Made by a program: the position numbers and the translations under genes. From positions 682,001 through 746,000 of the forward strand of contig CAJNAR010000144.1 in NCBI GenBank assembly GCA_905220665.1: a stretch of 64,000 nucleotides of DNA. Direction: 5' to 3'. This document shows, piece by piece, positions 1-11,307 of this stretch. Under the pieces are notes generated by a model. That model saw only the letters and a list, made by a program, of their open reading frames with translations. It ran no database searches and had not been told where the DNA came from. Position 1 is the stretch's first letter; every line of letters begins with the position of its first letter. This DNA is from Albugo candida (taxonomy: Eukaryota; Oomycota; Peronosporomycetes; Albuginales; Albuginaceae).

Positions 1-91
1 GATTGATGAGAACTGATCCTTGTTTGAAAAGCGGCAAAAAGCGACTTCGATTATGCTTTGTTTGCTTATGACCTGACAAAAAGGTCATTTT

Positions 92-376
92 CTAATCTCC
101 AAAAGACACTGAATCAGAATAAAGCAGAAATCCATGGATTTTTTGTACCTCATTGAGAGTTTTTGTCCCTAATTTTTGTGCACTTTGCTTCGCATCTGGC
201 GGCTCATCCTCGTCCATTGAGAGTGCCTCCTGTAAGCGCGTAAACTGTTCGTTTTGACGTGCCGCGATAATTCCAGCCTTGTGCTTTTGTTGACGTCTTA
301 GCACCTGTACCTTGCTTTCTAACCGTATCACTCGTTTTAAAGAAAACAAACGCTTTGCCACTTTGGCACGTAGCAT
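92..376 (-). CDS. small hypothetical protein
   Basis: This is a 94-residue reading frame with an ATG start and a TAG stop. I do not recognise the family. The N-terminal third is strongly basic (Arg/Lys-rich, few acids) and the middle has an acidic patch (MDEDEPPD). The start could be a mitochondrial presequence or a basic helix, but neither is proven. The gene diverges from the next gene on the plus strand, with 119 bp between the two ATGs, so they probably share a promoter. No splice site is needed to keep the frame open. The frame may be only the main exon of a longer gene. Confidence 0.45.
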   Translation of the reverse strand: MLRAKVAKRLFSLKRVIRLESKVQVLRRQQKHKAGIIAARQNEQFTRLQEALSMDEDEPPDAKQSAQKLGTKTLNEVQKIHGFLLYSDSVSFGD

Positions 377-495
377 GCAACCCGATGCTTTAGGTTATAG
401 AGCAAACTTAACTGCAGACAAAGTGTCAGCTAACGCATTAAGTTACTTGATCGGTAGTGTCCAACTCGAGAGCAACTCCAACAGGAGAGAGCGTT

Positions 496-1441
496 ATGGA
501 AGCATTTTCGTTGGAAGATGTGCAGTATAGAAAGGAAAAAGATCAGAATACACTTGTATTCTCAATTCCGTCAACTTCTGGCCTACTGGTCACGTTATTG
601 GACTCGAAATGTCCGAATTTATGGCATCGGTATCAGAAACAGGACTTGCGATGGATTCATGCCTTACAGTCGGTCGCAATAATACCTTCACGAAAAGTAG
701 AGGTCATTTTCGAGAAAATAAAAAGCATAGAGCCTCAGCTTCCGTCCGCCAAATGGGCTAGAGCATTCCAGTTGCTGTTGGTTCCGCTGTTACAGGCCAC
801 AAGCAAAGCGATGATACGAAGTTTGTGTGAGCAGAATTACTCTGAATATGCCAACATTGGACTTTTACTCAAGGAGAAGAGCGCGCAACTCGTTCGGAAT
901 TGGATGGCAGATCCAGTTGATGGGTGCGTTATTCGCAAAAAGTGGGTCGTTGGTACGTTTGCGTCCGCCTCTCTGTTGATGCTAATTCTTGGACGCTGAT
1001 CAAGCTCAATGGATAGGTTCATATGCACAAGACGATTTGGTGTCTACCCCGCTTGGGGCCGGATACATTCGCCTGTATCGCCCGGAAGACAGGATTTGTG
1101 TAGTAGTGTACCCGTGGGGTAATGGTTGGGTTCATTTAGATAAAATCAAGAGTATCACTGATGCGCTAAAAGATGAAGAAAAGATGAAAGCACATGGGTT
1201 CTTCACACCCTTGGAACATCAGCATTTGTATGAGAATGTTCTGGAAAGTCCGTATTCAATCATACAAAGACAAGCGGATGATGAATGGAAGGACTCTTCC
1301 GTCGCCTTTATGAAGGAATCGTCCCAACTTTTAACGAAAATCAGAGCAAAAGACATCAAGCCCTTTCCTTTGTATGAAAAGACAAGCGATTTAGAAAGCC
1401 ACGTCAACCTCATAAGAGTTCTAAAAACTGAGGTACGATGA
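496..1441 (+). CDS. conserved-looking hypothetical protein, one intron
   Basis: Two frames join cleanly across an intron at 953-1004 (GTACGT donor, GCTAATTC branch-like site, AAG acceptor). A TAG acceptor at 1016 keeps the same phase. I chose the ATG at 496 because the upstream in-frame start is only GTG. The product is about 297 residues. I do not recognise the family. The C-terminal half has a Gly/aromatic segment (TPLGAGYIRLYRPED followed by a VVVYPWGNG stretch) of the kind seen in oomycete proteins with a repeated beta-rich module. That comparison is from memory and is weak. The last codons before the stop contain GTACGA, so a further 3' exon is possible, but the downstream frame has no convincing start. 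Confidence 0.55.
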
Positions 1442-1806
1442 TTACCATTAGAGCTCAAGTTGTATCAATCAATTTCTGATCGTTGCAGAGAGATGAATCC
1501 ATGGTCCTACAGAATAGCTAGTGTTCACCGAAAAAATATTCATCTGCATTCAATGTTGACCGCTTGTGACTTCCGAATCCCATCAATGTCAACTACGAAC
1601 TATGAATGCGAGAAGTACGATCGGTCTGTTCCTCACACTCCCGCACGTGTCAACGTCTTGATTTCCTCACATCAAACGTTCCTTCAACGCAGTATTCATC
1701 CTACCGCATAGCGCACGATAATTGACACAAAGCTGACCTACCGTGTCCTCTCTCTTAATTCAAGAAACTTATTCGAGAAAACAATCAAAAAGAAGGTCAT
1801 ACGAGC
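1442..1806. other. intergenic spacer
   Basis: This 365-bp stretch separates the unknown gene from the epimerase-like gene. An 83-codon frame at 1460-1711 begins with TTG and has no recognisable domain, so I treat it as spurious. I see no RNA gene or repeat here. Confidence 0.5.
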
Positions 1807-2742
1807 ATGAAATCTCGATCGTTTGCAACGCAATCATATAAGAGAAGCAAACACTTTATATTGGTTATTGGAGGAAAAGGATTCGTAGGAAGTAATATCT
1901 TACAACATGCACTACAAAAGGGAATCGATGTGCGCAGTTTAAACCCATCGGGCAAGCCTTCTTGGACAGATGCTACATGGATCGATGACGTGGAATGGAT
2001 TCAAGGAAGCGTTTTTGATTCAAACGATGTGTCTTCAGCTATGAAAGACATCACTGGAGTCAGTAAGTACCTTACAATGCAGAAATCTCTTTCAGAGTCG
2101 CTCATCTTTGGCTTTTAGTTTCCACAGTTGGCGCATTTGGCAATCAAGATCATATGGAGAAACTGTGTGGTGATGCGACCATCAGAGCTGCTACTGAGGC
2201 TAAGAAAGCTGGTCAGAGTTTTTGTTCTTGAATGCAAATGAGTATGTGATTGACATTGCACGCAGGAATTCAGCGTTTTGTATTCATTTCCAACTCGAAA
2301 GTTGGCTCCTCCATCCCATCGTGGTCTCCTTTGTATGGGTATTATCATGGAAAGCAACGAGCTGAAGCTTCTATTCGAGAAAAGTAAGCACTATTCGCAT
2401 GATGTGAAATCAACAAGCATGTCACTTACTTTGTCTAGCTTCCCTGATACTGGAGTTTGCTTACGCCCTGGATTCATTTACGGATGGAGACGAGCGGGAT
2501 CGACTAACGTTCCACTTCAGCTTTTTGGAGTTCCAATGACAATTGCTTCCAGGAAATTGGGCGCATTATCCACAATCGTATCAAATGTCCCGTTCGTCGG
2601 CTCTGAAATGTCAGCAGCCGTACCCGTGGAGGCTGTAGCCAAATCTGCAGTTTTGGGCGCAATTGGATCAGTGGAGAAGCAGATTCTTGATACGACTGAG
2701 ATGCTGAAGCTCGCAGATTATTTTCATCACACGATCGAATAA
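1807..2742 (+). CDS. NAD(P)-binding epimerase-like protein (atypical SDR, COQ11/NDUFA9-like)
   Basis: Four exons join in phase: 1807-2062, 2119-2211, 2266-2383 and 2439-2742. All three introns are 54-56 nt and GT-AG. The spliced product is 256 residues. It has an N-terminal Rossmann glycine motif (VIGGKGFVGSNI, about residue 21), then GVISTVGAFG, a YGYYHGKQRAE segment carrying the Tyr-x3-Lys pair typical of extended SDR enzymes, and a LRPGFIYG segment. This arrangement matches the single-domain epimerase family that includes yeast Coq11/YLR290C and plant NAD(P)-binding Rossmann proteins. Members act in mitochondria or plastids, in quinone or complex I biology. The serine-rich, basic N-terminus could be a mitochondrial presequence, which is an inference. 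Confidence 0.8.
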
Positions 2743-2837
2743 AATCGTTAATATATCAATACATCAAATCGTTCTCACTGTCTCTGACGTTGACGCGGCT
2801 CAAAAGCACAAAAATAGACCACAAAAACCAGTCAAAA

Positions 2838-5665
2838 ATGCTCAAAAATCCGACCGCATTACCACCGCTTAGAGAAGCGATACAGGAACTCAACGGTGTT
2901 GATAGAAGCAACAGCAGAGATAAGCCTCAGCATAAAATGGAAGTAAAACGACCCGGCAAGCAGTCATTGAACCCTCAGGCTCCACGCACTTTATCTGTGG
3001 GTAATCAACCTCACAGAAAGATTCAGAGTCACAATACAGAGCACACAGCATCCTCATCAACCGAAATGATGCCGATTGAAGCATGGTGGAGATCGACAGC
3101 TTCATTGATCCCCCAGGAGTTCCATATCGTTGAGACGAATTTCGTCATTCCTAATCATTTGTATCCTGAAGCTCAGCATCAAAGCACATATTGCGCGCAG
3201 AAAAAACAGTGGGAGACCATAATTTTTCCAGCTTTGCAGCCACGAACCCGCCAGCAAGTGATCCATCTACAAGAAGCGCTCCAAAAGATGATTCAGCAAC
3301 ACGAGGTGACCTCGGACGCTGTTCCCAGCCTCAGATGCGATCGGATAATGGCCGAGTATAAAATCTATCAGCTATGCTTTCACGAATTAATTCGGCAAAT
3401 GCATTATCATTGTCGTGAACAAGGCGATCTTCTGTTTCATATATACATGCGATACGATGAGATGCTGAAGCATTTGATAGACTCTCTGGGTCAACAGGAG
3501 CTGACGATGCAAAAGCTCAAGAAAGAGCTTCAGCCTCAGCAACAGCTCGTACCGGACCAGATCATCTCATCACAGGTCGAGGACGAAGTAAAGGACTTGA
3601 AACCTACGATTCAGGTCGAAGAGACTCGCAGTTGTGAATGTCACGCGAAAACTGCTCAGGTCGACGAAATGCTTTGGCAAATAAAACGATTGGAGTTGGA
3701 AATACACAGACTTACTTTCACGAAATCTTTGCGGCGCGATCTGAGAGGTGATACAAACCTCGATCAAACAGAGATTATCTGTGAGCGTTTGCGAGTCTTA
3801 TGGGAAAAAATGACGCATGCAGCTGCGCTCATCCAAAGACGTTTTCGAGCTTTTCGAGTCTACAAGTACGTGAAGCACCATCGAGCTGTCGCTCGTGCTG
3901 TAAAACAGCGCCAAAGTCAAGTTGCTGCGATCAAATGTATCCAAACCGGCGTTCGTAGCTTCTTGACTAAAACCAAGAAAAAAGACACTCGAGCGCGTCT
4001 TCCAGCAGACGATAATAAATGCACGCCAGCAGATCAAAGTACGTCATGTTTACATCTGATAGACAGTGTGACTGTCGCCTTGCCGGAATCAAAGCGATGT
4101 CTTGGACAGGAGTCCTTGCAGGCGTCGACACGGGTAGAAGAGAGCATGGACAAGGACCTCACGTTAGCGCACGCACGAGAGCTCTGTGAGCGTTTGAATG
4201 ATATGCTAGGATGTAACTATGTACAGATGGATACATCGCCAAATATGCAGAGGAAAGCGATTTTAGAAATAGAGGAAGTTCTTCCAAAAACGTATGTCGA
4301 TGCCACAACTTCCACAAGCGATTTTGCTCCAATTGTGCCTTTTGAAATGGTTCAAAAGCCTCAAGACGAAATGCTGGATGATGAATCAGATCTCATTTCA
4401 CAGTTGCGTGAGATTCAGTCAGATTCCCTGTCTTTGAGCTCCGATGCAACTATCACGCCTTGGCAGCCTTCTTATCACAGTATCACGCAAACTCCGTGCT
4501 TGAACTCCACCAACACGCAGAGACTCTGCTTGTAGCTCTCTCACGGAAGCAAAAAACCAAATTGATCACACTGAGGCACTTTATGACCACCATTTACGAC
4601 ATTCTTCTCGACAAAATGGAGACAATGCTGCGCCCTCAGCAGACATACAATTGTCAATGGCGGCCAATTTCGGACGAGCTCATAGCTACCAAATCAGCTC
4701 TCTGCTTTTCTGTCACAGAATGGCGAGCTGGATGGGATGATCGTAGTCTGCTGGATAAACTTGATATTGTACATGCCATTCAGCAGCATTTTCGATTCCA
4801 ATTTGGCCTCGAGAGTCTTACTAAGAGCGCTTGGACACAACTGATCGAGCTATTAAAGGAGTTTTCATCGATGCACCCGGACGTGCAGCGTTTTCAGCAG
4901 TTGTTGACGAGACGAACTGATTCAAGCGATGTGATTTTTTACCTTATTTGCCGCCAGCTCGCATGGAATCAACGTAAAGTGTCTCAGACAAATCGCTCGC
5001 TTTTGGTCCATCCAGAAAGTATTTGTGAGGTTGTGACCATGCAGCAGGCACAATCAATGGCGTGGCAATTATTCCGAGTCGACGATGAGGCACAGATCAC
5101 TGCAATGGATGAGGCTTTGGTCGATATCAATCATCATCTCTATCGTCGATATTTGCCAAAAAGCGGCTATCTTCAGTTTGATCAATTGACGCAAAATCAC
5201 ATTTCGAAAGCTATTGTCACCAAGGAGATGCTGTCTGAGGGCGTGAAAACAAAGTCTTTGTACCAAAATCAGTCCAAGCACAAAAATGCCAAGTCATTTT
5301 CCCTTCACGGGCCAAAAAGCCTCAATCTTCCGATGGTAGACGACATTGTGATGGCAGACGAATACGTTTATTTTGAAAAAGTTGTTGATCTACTATGCAA
5401 ATACAGAACCGAAGCGTATCACTTCAACTCGTGTCTGAGTCGCATTTTGGAGCTATTTGGCGATAATTGTGGGCTAACAAAAATTCAGTTTATCGATCGA
5501 ATGATGCCGTTCACCATTTCCACAACGGAGAGGGAATTTGCCAATATATATCATTGTATGATCCGTGCAAGCTCACATGTCGAAGATGAGCTGATGACGC
5601 GCTCCGTGTTCGTTTCCACGGTACTTGAGCTTGTACATAACAAAATGCTCAAAATCGTATGCTGA
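2838..5665 (+). CDS. large IQ-motif, coiled-coil protein of unknown function
   Basis: Two long frames join across an intron at 4408-4466 (GTGAGA donor, GGCAG acceptor), giving about 922 residues. The ATG at 2838 is the first one; upstream in-frame starts are TTG. The central part has a helical region rich in Gln/Glu/Lys, followed by a tandem IQ-like motif (AALIQRRFRAFRVYKYV, then IKCIQTGVRSFL). IQ motifs bind calmodulin or related light chains. The C-terminal third is helical and contains no catalytic motif I recognise. Calmodulin-binding proteins of this shape are often cytoskeletal or flagellar, but that is only an inference. The next gene is convergent, with a 256-bp spacer. Confidence 0.65.
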
Positions 5666-5921
5666 ATCCCATTTGATGTTCCTGTGATGACTCGTTCATT
5701 GCCACAAAAACTGAGCTAATGCGGCCATCGCGTTGAGCAGAAAGCAACTGAGCAGACTGGCTGGTAGCATCAGTAAAGCGCTTTGCAAAAACTGGTTTCG
5801 AAAAATAAATATAAGTCTTCTTACATAAGTTGCAATCGACTCTCTGATCAACTTACACCATGTTCTTGAAAGAGGAAAGAAAATCTGGATGCTATAGATG
5901 GAAATGATCGTTAGGAGACGT

Positions 5922-7332
5922 TCAGAGTAGAGGTATCGCGGGTGTACTTGTGATGATAACATGCTGTCTACATAGCGGACACACTTCGCTTTTCTTCTCC
6001 AACCAAGGATTGATGCAGTCTTGATGGAAATAGTGAGAGCATGGAAGCACCTGCAAGCGAAAATGGTCACGAAAGAGGTTTGCGATGATATAGAAGGATA
6101 CCTTGACAAGCTCATCAAATTCGAATCTTTCCAAACAAATGGCACAATGCTCGGAGTTTGCATCGTTTATACACTCTGCATCATCCAGAGGTGCATCCAG
6201 ATGCAAGTCGACTGAGCTTGCGACTGCTCTCGCATGATCGACGGGATTCTTTGACGTTATCTTGTAGTGAGCTAGGTCGTTAATGCTGATCGAAAACAAC
6301 CACGCTTTTTCATCTCGAAATGATGGACTCTGTGCGGTCAAAAGCATTCGATCCAAAACAGTAAACTTTTTCGTCATATTTGTCGATGATTTCGCTTTCT
6401 CTGCGATCAAAAATGCACGCAACATTTTGTGATATCTCAAAACAGGAAGTATTCGCGCTGCTCTTTTTCGCAAACATTGACGTAAATAGTCCAGCAGGAA
6501 AGAACCCAACACACTGACGCAACTACAAAAATCATAAGAAATCCATTGTAAGTAATTCCAGTGCGCACCTTGACAATAACCATATTGTAGACACTGCGAA
6601 AGCATACGTCATCACGCGTTTTGTAGCCCAAGGCGAAGATGATACTTTGCTCACTGTGAAAGAGTATCATTCCTTGCATAATACTCGCTGTTTACTTGAC
6701 GTACTTTTTCCTCGATCATCCAGTGTCACACGAACGGTTTCCCACGGATACGCTCGTAACAAGGACAGTAATAGCTTTTCCCCATCTCTGTACGATATGA
6801 ATACTGCTGGAATGTGCACTTTGGACGCATTCTCATCCCGCTGCATGATGATATAGCTACTGCATAGCAACGATAAGTATGATAAAAACCTTTTGCAACG
6901 CGTACTCACTTAGACGCACGTATTTCTGTATCCATTATGATAGCCGCTGCGGCACCCGCTTCCTGAGCATGGATGACTTTCGTCACAAAATTGCATTCTC
7001 CACGCTGAATGAGTGCGATTTTATTGTGCAAAAGTAGTGCCGGAATATTTCTTGTGTCATTTTTGTGCTTGTTCCCATTGGAGAGTGGCTGACAAGCAAT
7101 GAGAGGATCGACTAAACTTAAAGTGAGTAAAAGAGAATCTGCTGCTGTTAAGTATCAGCGCACCTGCAACAAGCTCATAGTCGTCAAGCGGATTGCGGTG
7201 CAGGAGCTCATCATCTGTGAATTGTCCCGTTCTGTGAGGTTCGATAGTGAAATTATATCCCAAGCTCTGAAGTGAGAAGCTTACAAGTGTGTGATATTTT
7301 GGCAGCAAGGACTGCGTAACAGAAGTGGTCAT
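5922..7332 (-). CDS. PA-TM-RING E3 ubiquitin ligase, six exons
   Basis: Reading the minus strand, six exons join in phase: 7332-7164, 7111-6910, 6859-6705, 6653-6569, 6522-6102 and 6050-5922. The five introns are 46-52 nt and GT-AG. The product is 386 residues. Residues about 50-175 form a protease-associated (PA) domain with typical runs such as IALIQRGECNFVTKV and EAGAAAAIIMD. One transmembrane helix follows at about 185-212. Near residues 329-366 is a RING-H2 finger: CAIC, then LPCSHYFHQDC, then CPLC. PA-TM-RING proteins (RNF13/GRAIL type) sit in endosomal or vacuolar membranes and ubiquitinate cargo there. No clear signal peptide precedes the PA domain from this ATG, so an upstream exon may be missing. 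Confidence 0.8.
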
Positions 7333-7566
7333 TATGAAGCTCACAAATACCAGTGACACGCAACGTGCTACACATTGACGAGTTATGTTACCTGTTCAAA
7401 ACGAGTGCTGAAGACAAGCGTACGAGTCGAAAAAACAAGCACACAAAATGGACATTCGAATGCTTCATGGCGATTCGGACGTCTGTCAAATCGTGTGTAC
7501 CACTTTATTCAAGAACGGCGCAGTTTGCCACCTTACAGATGCAAGATACAGGATGCAAAAGTATCT

Positions 7567-9259
7567 CTACTGTTGAGGTTCCTGCTTGGGGTTGATCTTG
7601 ATCATGTCGTCAATACGCAGAATTGTGATGGCCGCTTCCGTCGCGAATCGAAGACTCTTGATCTTACTGATTGCTGGTTCCACCACACCCGCTTCCAAAT
7701 TGTTGCAAACTGTGCCTTCTAATAGCTCAAGGCCAGAGAATCGAAGCTCGTCGCTACCACCCGATTGACTTTTTGTGTGTTGAGCACATAATCGCGCTAC
7801 CAATTCCGCTGCGTCTTGAGCTGCATTTACAGCCAGCGTTTTCGGAATGATCAAAAGTGCTTCAGCGAATTCTACAATTGCAAGTTGTTCTCGGGAGCTC
7901 AGAGTATTTGCGTAATTCTCCAGGTAGATGGAAAGAGCACACTCAACTGCACCACCACCTGCGACCAACTGATTGCTTTCGAGCATACGTTTTACAACCA
8001 TCAGAGCATCATGGAGAGTTCGATCCATTTCGTCGAGCATGTTCTCATTAGCACCACGAAGAACGAGGGTGGTCGCACGGCTGGTTTTGCATCCTTTGAT
8101 ATAGATAAGTTCACCGTCACCGACACGCTCTTCACTAACCACTTCTGCTTCTCCTAGATTTGCCGGATCGAATGTCTCTTCACCTTCCATATCGGCAAGT
8201 GTGAGAACAACCTGGCCACCTGTGGCTCTGGCGATTCGGACCAGATCTTCTTTCTTCACACGACGAACACCCATTGCTTTGGCTTCAACGAAATACTTGA
8301 GACATAGATCGTCAATTCCTTTGGTAGTAAGGAGCACATTGGCGCCTGCATCCAAAATTTTTTGTATCTTTTCCTTGGTTATGTCAATTTCACGCTGACG
8401 AATTTGTTCAAGCTCTTTGGGATCCGTCACCACCACTTGAACCCCCATTTGATTGCGATATCGCTGCAAATCAAAGTCTAAAAGAGCAATCTTGGCATTC
8501 TTCACAACTGTAGGCATTCCTTGTGAGGCTCGAACACAATTGAGTGCAAAACCATCCACTAATTCGGACTCCAACGCGCTTTTTCCGTGTGCTTTGAGGA
8601 CATTGATAGCACTCACTGGGTACCGCGCGGTCATTTTTCCTTTACTTCCTTCTCCCATCACTTTTACCGAAGTCACAGCATCAACCACCATATTTGCAAA
8701 CAGCTCACTTTCTGGGCCTAAAATCTTCGAAGACATACTTGTCTTTGCAGCATTCACGAGAACGGACCTTCCCAGCGAGTCCACGGGAACACTAAGATTT
8801 TCTTTGACATATTTCACAGCCTCTCGCATTGCCAGGCGATATCCTGCAATAATGCTTGTAGGATGGATTTTATTTTTGACCAATTCATTTGCGCGCTAGC
8901 ATAAAAAGAACCAGAATTATAACCAATGATCGCTACGAAGCAGATAAAGCAGATACCTTGAGCAGCTCTGCTGCGATGATAACAACGGAAGTGGTCCCGT
9001 CCCCAACTTCCTGGTCCTGTAGTCCAGCAAGTTCGACTAGTACTTTTGCAGCAGGATGTTCCACTTCTAATTGTTTTAGAATTGTGGCACCATCATTCGT
9101 GATGGTGATGTCTCCAATGTCGTCCACAAGCATTTTGTCTAGACCAACGGGTCCAAGTGAGGACTTGACAATATTTGCAACCGCAATGGCTGCTGTAACA
9201 TTGTGTTCGCGAACATCTTTCCCGGAGGTTCGGGTGCCTTCCACAATTGAATCTTCCAT
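7567..9259 (-). CDS. CCT1: T-complex protein 1 subunit alpha (CCT1)
   Basis: Exons 9259-8957 and 8895-7567 join over a 61-nt intron at 8956-8896 and encode 543 residues, close to the usual length for this subunit. The protein is a group II chaperonin subunit. The [25 protein letters not shown] and [11 protein letters not shown] nucleotide-site motifs stand near the N-terminus, and [16 protein letters not shown] is in the C-terminal equatorial part. The [14 protein letters not shown] run and the [10 protein letters not shown] run are alpha-subunit wording rather than that of other CCT subunits. CCT folds actin, tubulin and WD-repeat proteins in the cytosol as a double ring of eight different subunits. 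The ATG at 9259 begins the protein a few residues before the first helix, as expected. Confidence 0.95.
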
Positions 9260-9498
9260 TATTTTTTATCAGCGATAAATCTTTTTTTGGTGGCGCTAAT
9301 GGATGTTCTCTATAACTGTTAAGATTCAGACAAATCATCAGATCACTACGATAGCACAGCATAATGTTTTGAAGGTGTTGTACATATAGAGGTATCAACA
9401 AGCGCAGTGTAAATGAACACCGTACTTGCATGTTGCCTTAGGAACAGAATCGAAGATCCAAGAAATGAGGCATTCCTTCAATGTACAAGGAGATTTGC

Positions 9499-9729
9499 CT
9501 ATGCAGATTCTTCATCGCGCACAATAGAAGCATGAATTTCTGCATTTTTTATGGGACGATTGTTTTCACAGGCACGCATACACATCCATCGAATCTCCGT
9601 AGCATGTGCAATCAACACTTCATCACCTGATGAAATGTGTCCGGAAATCACAATGATTACGACAAAGTCAATGAGGAAATAAACTGTATCGCAAATCATT
9701 TGCAATTGCACTAACGTATGAAGCCGCAT
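9499..9729 (-). CDS. possible small membrane protein
   Basis: This is a 76-codon frame with an ATG start and a TAG stop. One hydrophobic stretch (VYFLIDFVVIIVISG, about residues 16-30) could span a membrane. The rest is polar and contains several Cys and Arg residues. I do not recognise a family. Codon composition looks coding, but the frame is short and could be part of a spliced gene. It lies between CCT1 and EFG1, all on the minus strand. Confidence 0.35.
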   Translation of the reverse strand: MRLHTLVQLQMICDTVYFLIDFVVIIVISGHISSGDEVLIAHATEIRWMCMRACENNRPIKNAEIHASIVRDEESA

Positions 9730-9914
9730 TGTATTATATTGCCAATCGTATTGCCTTCAGTACATCAACGTGACACAATATCTCTATATATCGCTCGATA
9801 CCATCATTCTCGGCGTCATATCGCGCATCATGTCACGGTATTTAGTGTCAACATTGGTAAAATCACGAATATAACTGTTTATCTCTACAATTACGTGACT
9901 AGCCAAGCCTATTT

Positions 9915-11080
9915 TTACTCTATGAAGAAGTCGGAATCGTGCTCTTCATTTTCAGAATTTTGTGCTGGAAATGATTGATTGAATTTCTTTTCTGTATCGC
10001 TCAATTCGCTTGTGCTTCCATCTTGGTCGACAAGCGCTGGCTCATTGGTTTCTTTATTTTGCCTGTGTTTCTTCTTTTTCTTCTTTTGGATCACTTTGAG
10101 TGGTTTCTTGATCAAGTTGCATGAACTCGTACTGTCGACCTTCGATTTCCTAGATTCTGTGCAAAATGATTCGAACTTTTCATGTGAATCTATATTTTCC
10201 TCATAGGTCTTGACAACTTCAGCTTTCAGAGTCTCTCGACTGAATACAGTTTCATGTCAAGTCAAACATATAAGAGCATTGTTCTGACCATACCGTATCA
10301 TTGCGGTATCATCCAACGTTTTGACCGTAGGAAATAATGGAATGTACCGCTCGCTTTTCGGGAAGTAGAAAACATACTTGACATTCCGAATTAGCGTTAA
10401 TGTGACAGAGTTAAACAAATGCCATATACCATCAAATCTCTTCGAGTAGCGGTTATGTCGGCATGCATCTTCTTCTTTTCTTTCTTTGATGTTGTCTGAC
10501 AGTTACGTGATATTAATTGAGAGTGCTCGCGAGTATAGGTTGGGATGCTTGACCTCTTCCAGCTTCTTTTTTAGTTTTCCAAGCTTTCGCATGAGCTTGA
10601 CACGTTCGAAGAATCGTGGCTATGGTACAATCCTCAGTCACGTACATGATTGATGGAAATACATAATTCACCTTTTTGCTCCTTTCCACTATCTTTTTCT
10701 GCTCACTAATCACATTTTTTTCTTCTAACTAATCGTTCATTAGATTACATTGTCACCAAGATAACTTCCTCACCTGCGCCAGCAATTCCTCAAGTTCTCG
10801 TTCTTTGTCAGCGCATGTTGGATCTTTCTGACCCTGTCATGAGAAACTGTAATGTCATGACTTCCAGCAAAAAAAATGAACCTTTCGTTGCAAGTATCGT
10901 TCTAATGATCGAATTCGGTTCTTCAGTGACGGAATTTTCTTCGCCTTGAGCTTATTTTTAGACTTTGCATACTTCATGCGAAGTCGAGTACCTAGAAAAG
11001 AAATTGGAATCGGATTTCATCTGCTTCAGCTCTAATTAGAAGTCAAAGGTGCCGCTACACGTACCTCCAGTTGGCGCCAT
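9915..11080 (-). CDS. EFG1: rRNA-processing protein EFG1 homologue, eight exons
   Basis: Spliced exons on the minus strand are 11080-11065, 10991-10882, 10833-10774, 10728-10672, 10619-10554, 10495-10430, 10376-10294 and 10239-9915, all in phase. They give 260 residues. The signature of the EFG1 family is clear: KAKKIPSLKNRIRSLERYL, a Glu-rich helix, PRFFERVKLMRKLGKLKKKL, then DLMYVFYFPKSERYIPLFP. The C-terminal tail is Lys-rich and then acidic, typical of nucleolar proteins. Yeast Efg1 acts in early 18S rRNA maturation in the nucleolus. Introns are 45-73 nt, and six of the eight exons are 110 nt or shorter, so simple ORF calling misses the gene. It diverges from the PKA regulatory subunit gene across a CCAAT-rich 227-bp promoter. 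Confidence 0.88.
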
Positions 11081-11307
11081 CGATGCGCGAAATGGATCGA
11101 GCAATTGCGATGTACACTCAGCCAATAGAGTGACAACAATACGTATAATAACCAATAATTATGCGCAATATTTACATAATAACCAATCAGCCAATAGCTT
11201 ACAGGATTGGTCGATGCATAATTTATGTGTGAAACGTCGCCAGAAAGTGTCACTCGAATTCGATTTTATCGCACTCGTTCCGCCAAAAGAAAACAATCCG
11301 TACGGAA
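11081..11307. promoter_or_regulatory. divergent promoter with five CCAAT boxes
   Basis: This is the spacer between the EFG1 start (minus) and the PKA-R start (plus). CCAAT pentamers occur at 11122, 11152, 11183 and 11191 on the plus strand, with an inverted copy (ATTGG) at 11206. The first three are spaced 30 and 31 bp apart, about three helical turns. CCAAT is the NF-Y/HAP site in eukaryotes. Shared control of both genes is an inference from position. Confidence 0.55.

Noticed and set aside
1460..1711. 83-codon frame after the first unknown gene
   Set aside because: TTG start, no domain, and an in-frame stop separates it from the upstream gene.
8453..9278. Long plus-strand frames opposite CCT1
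   Set aside because: They are antisense shadows of the strongly conserved CCT1 exons.
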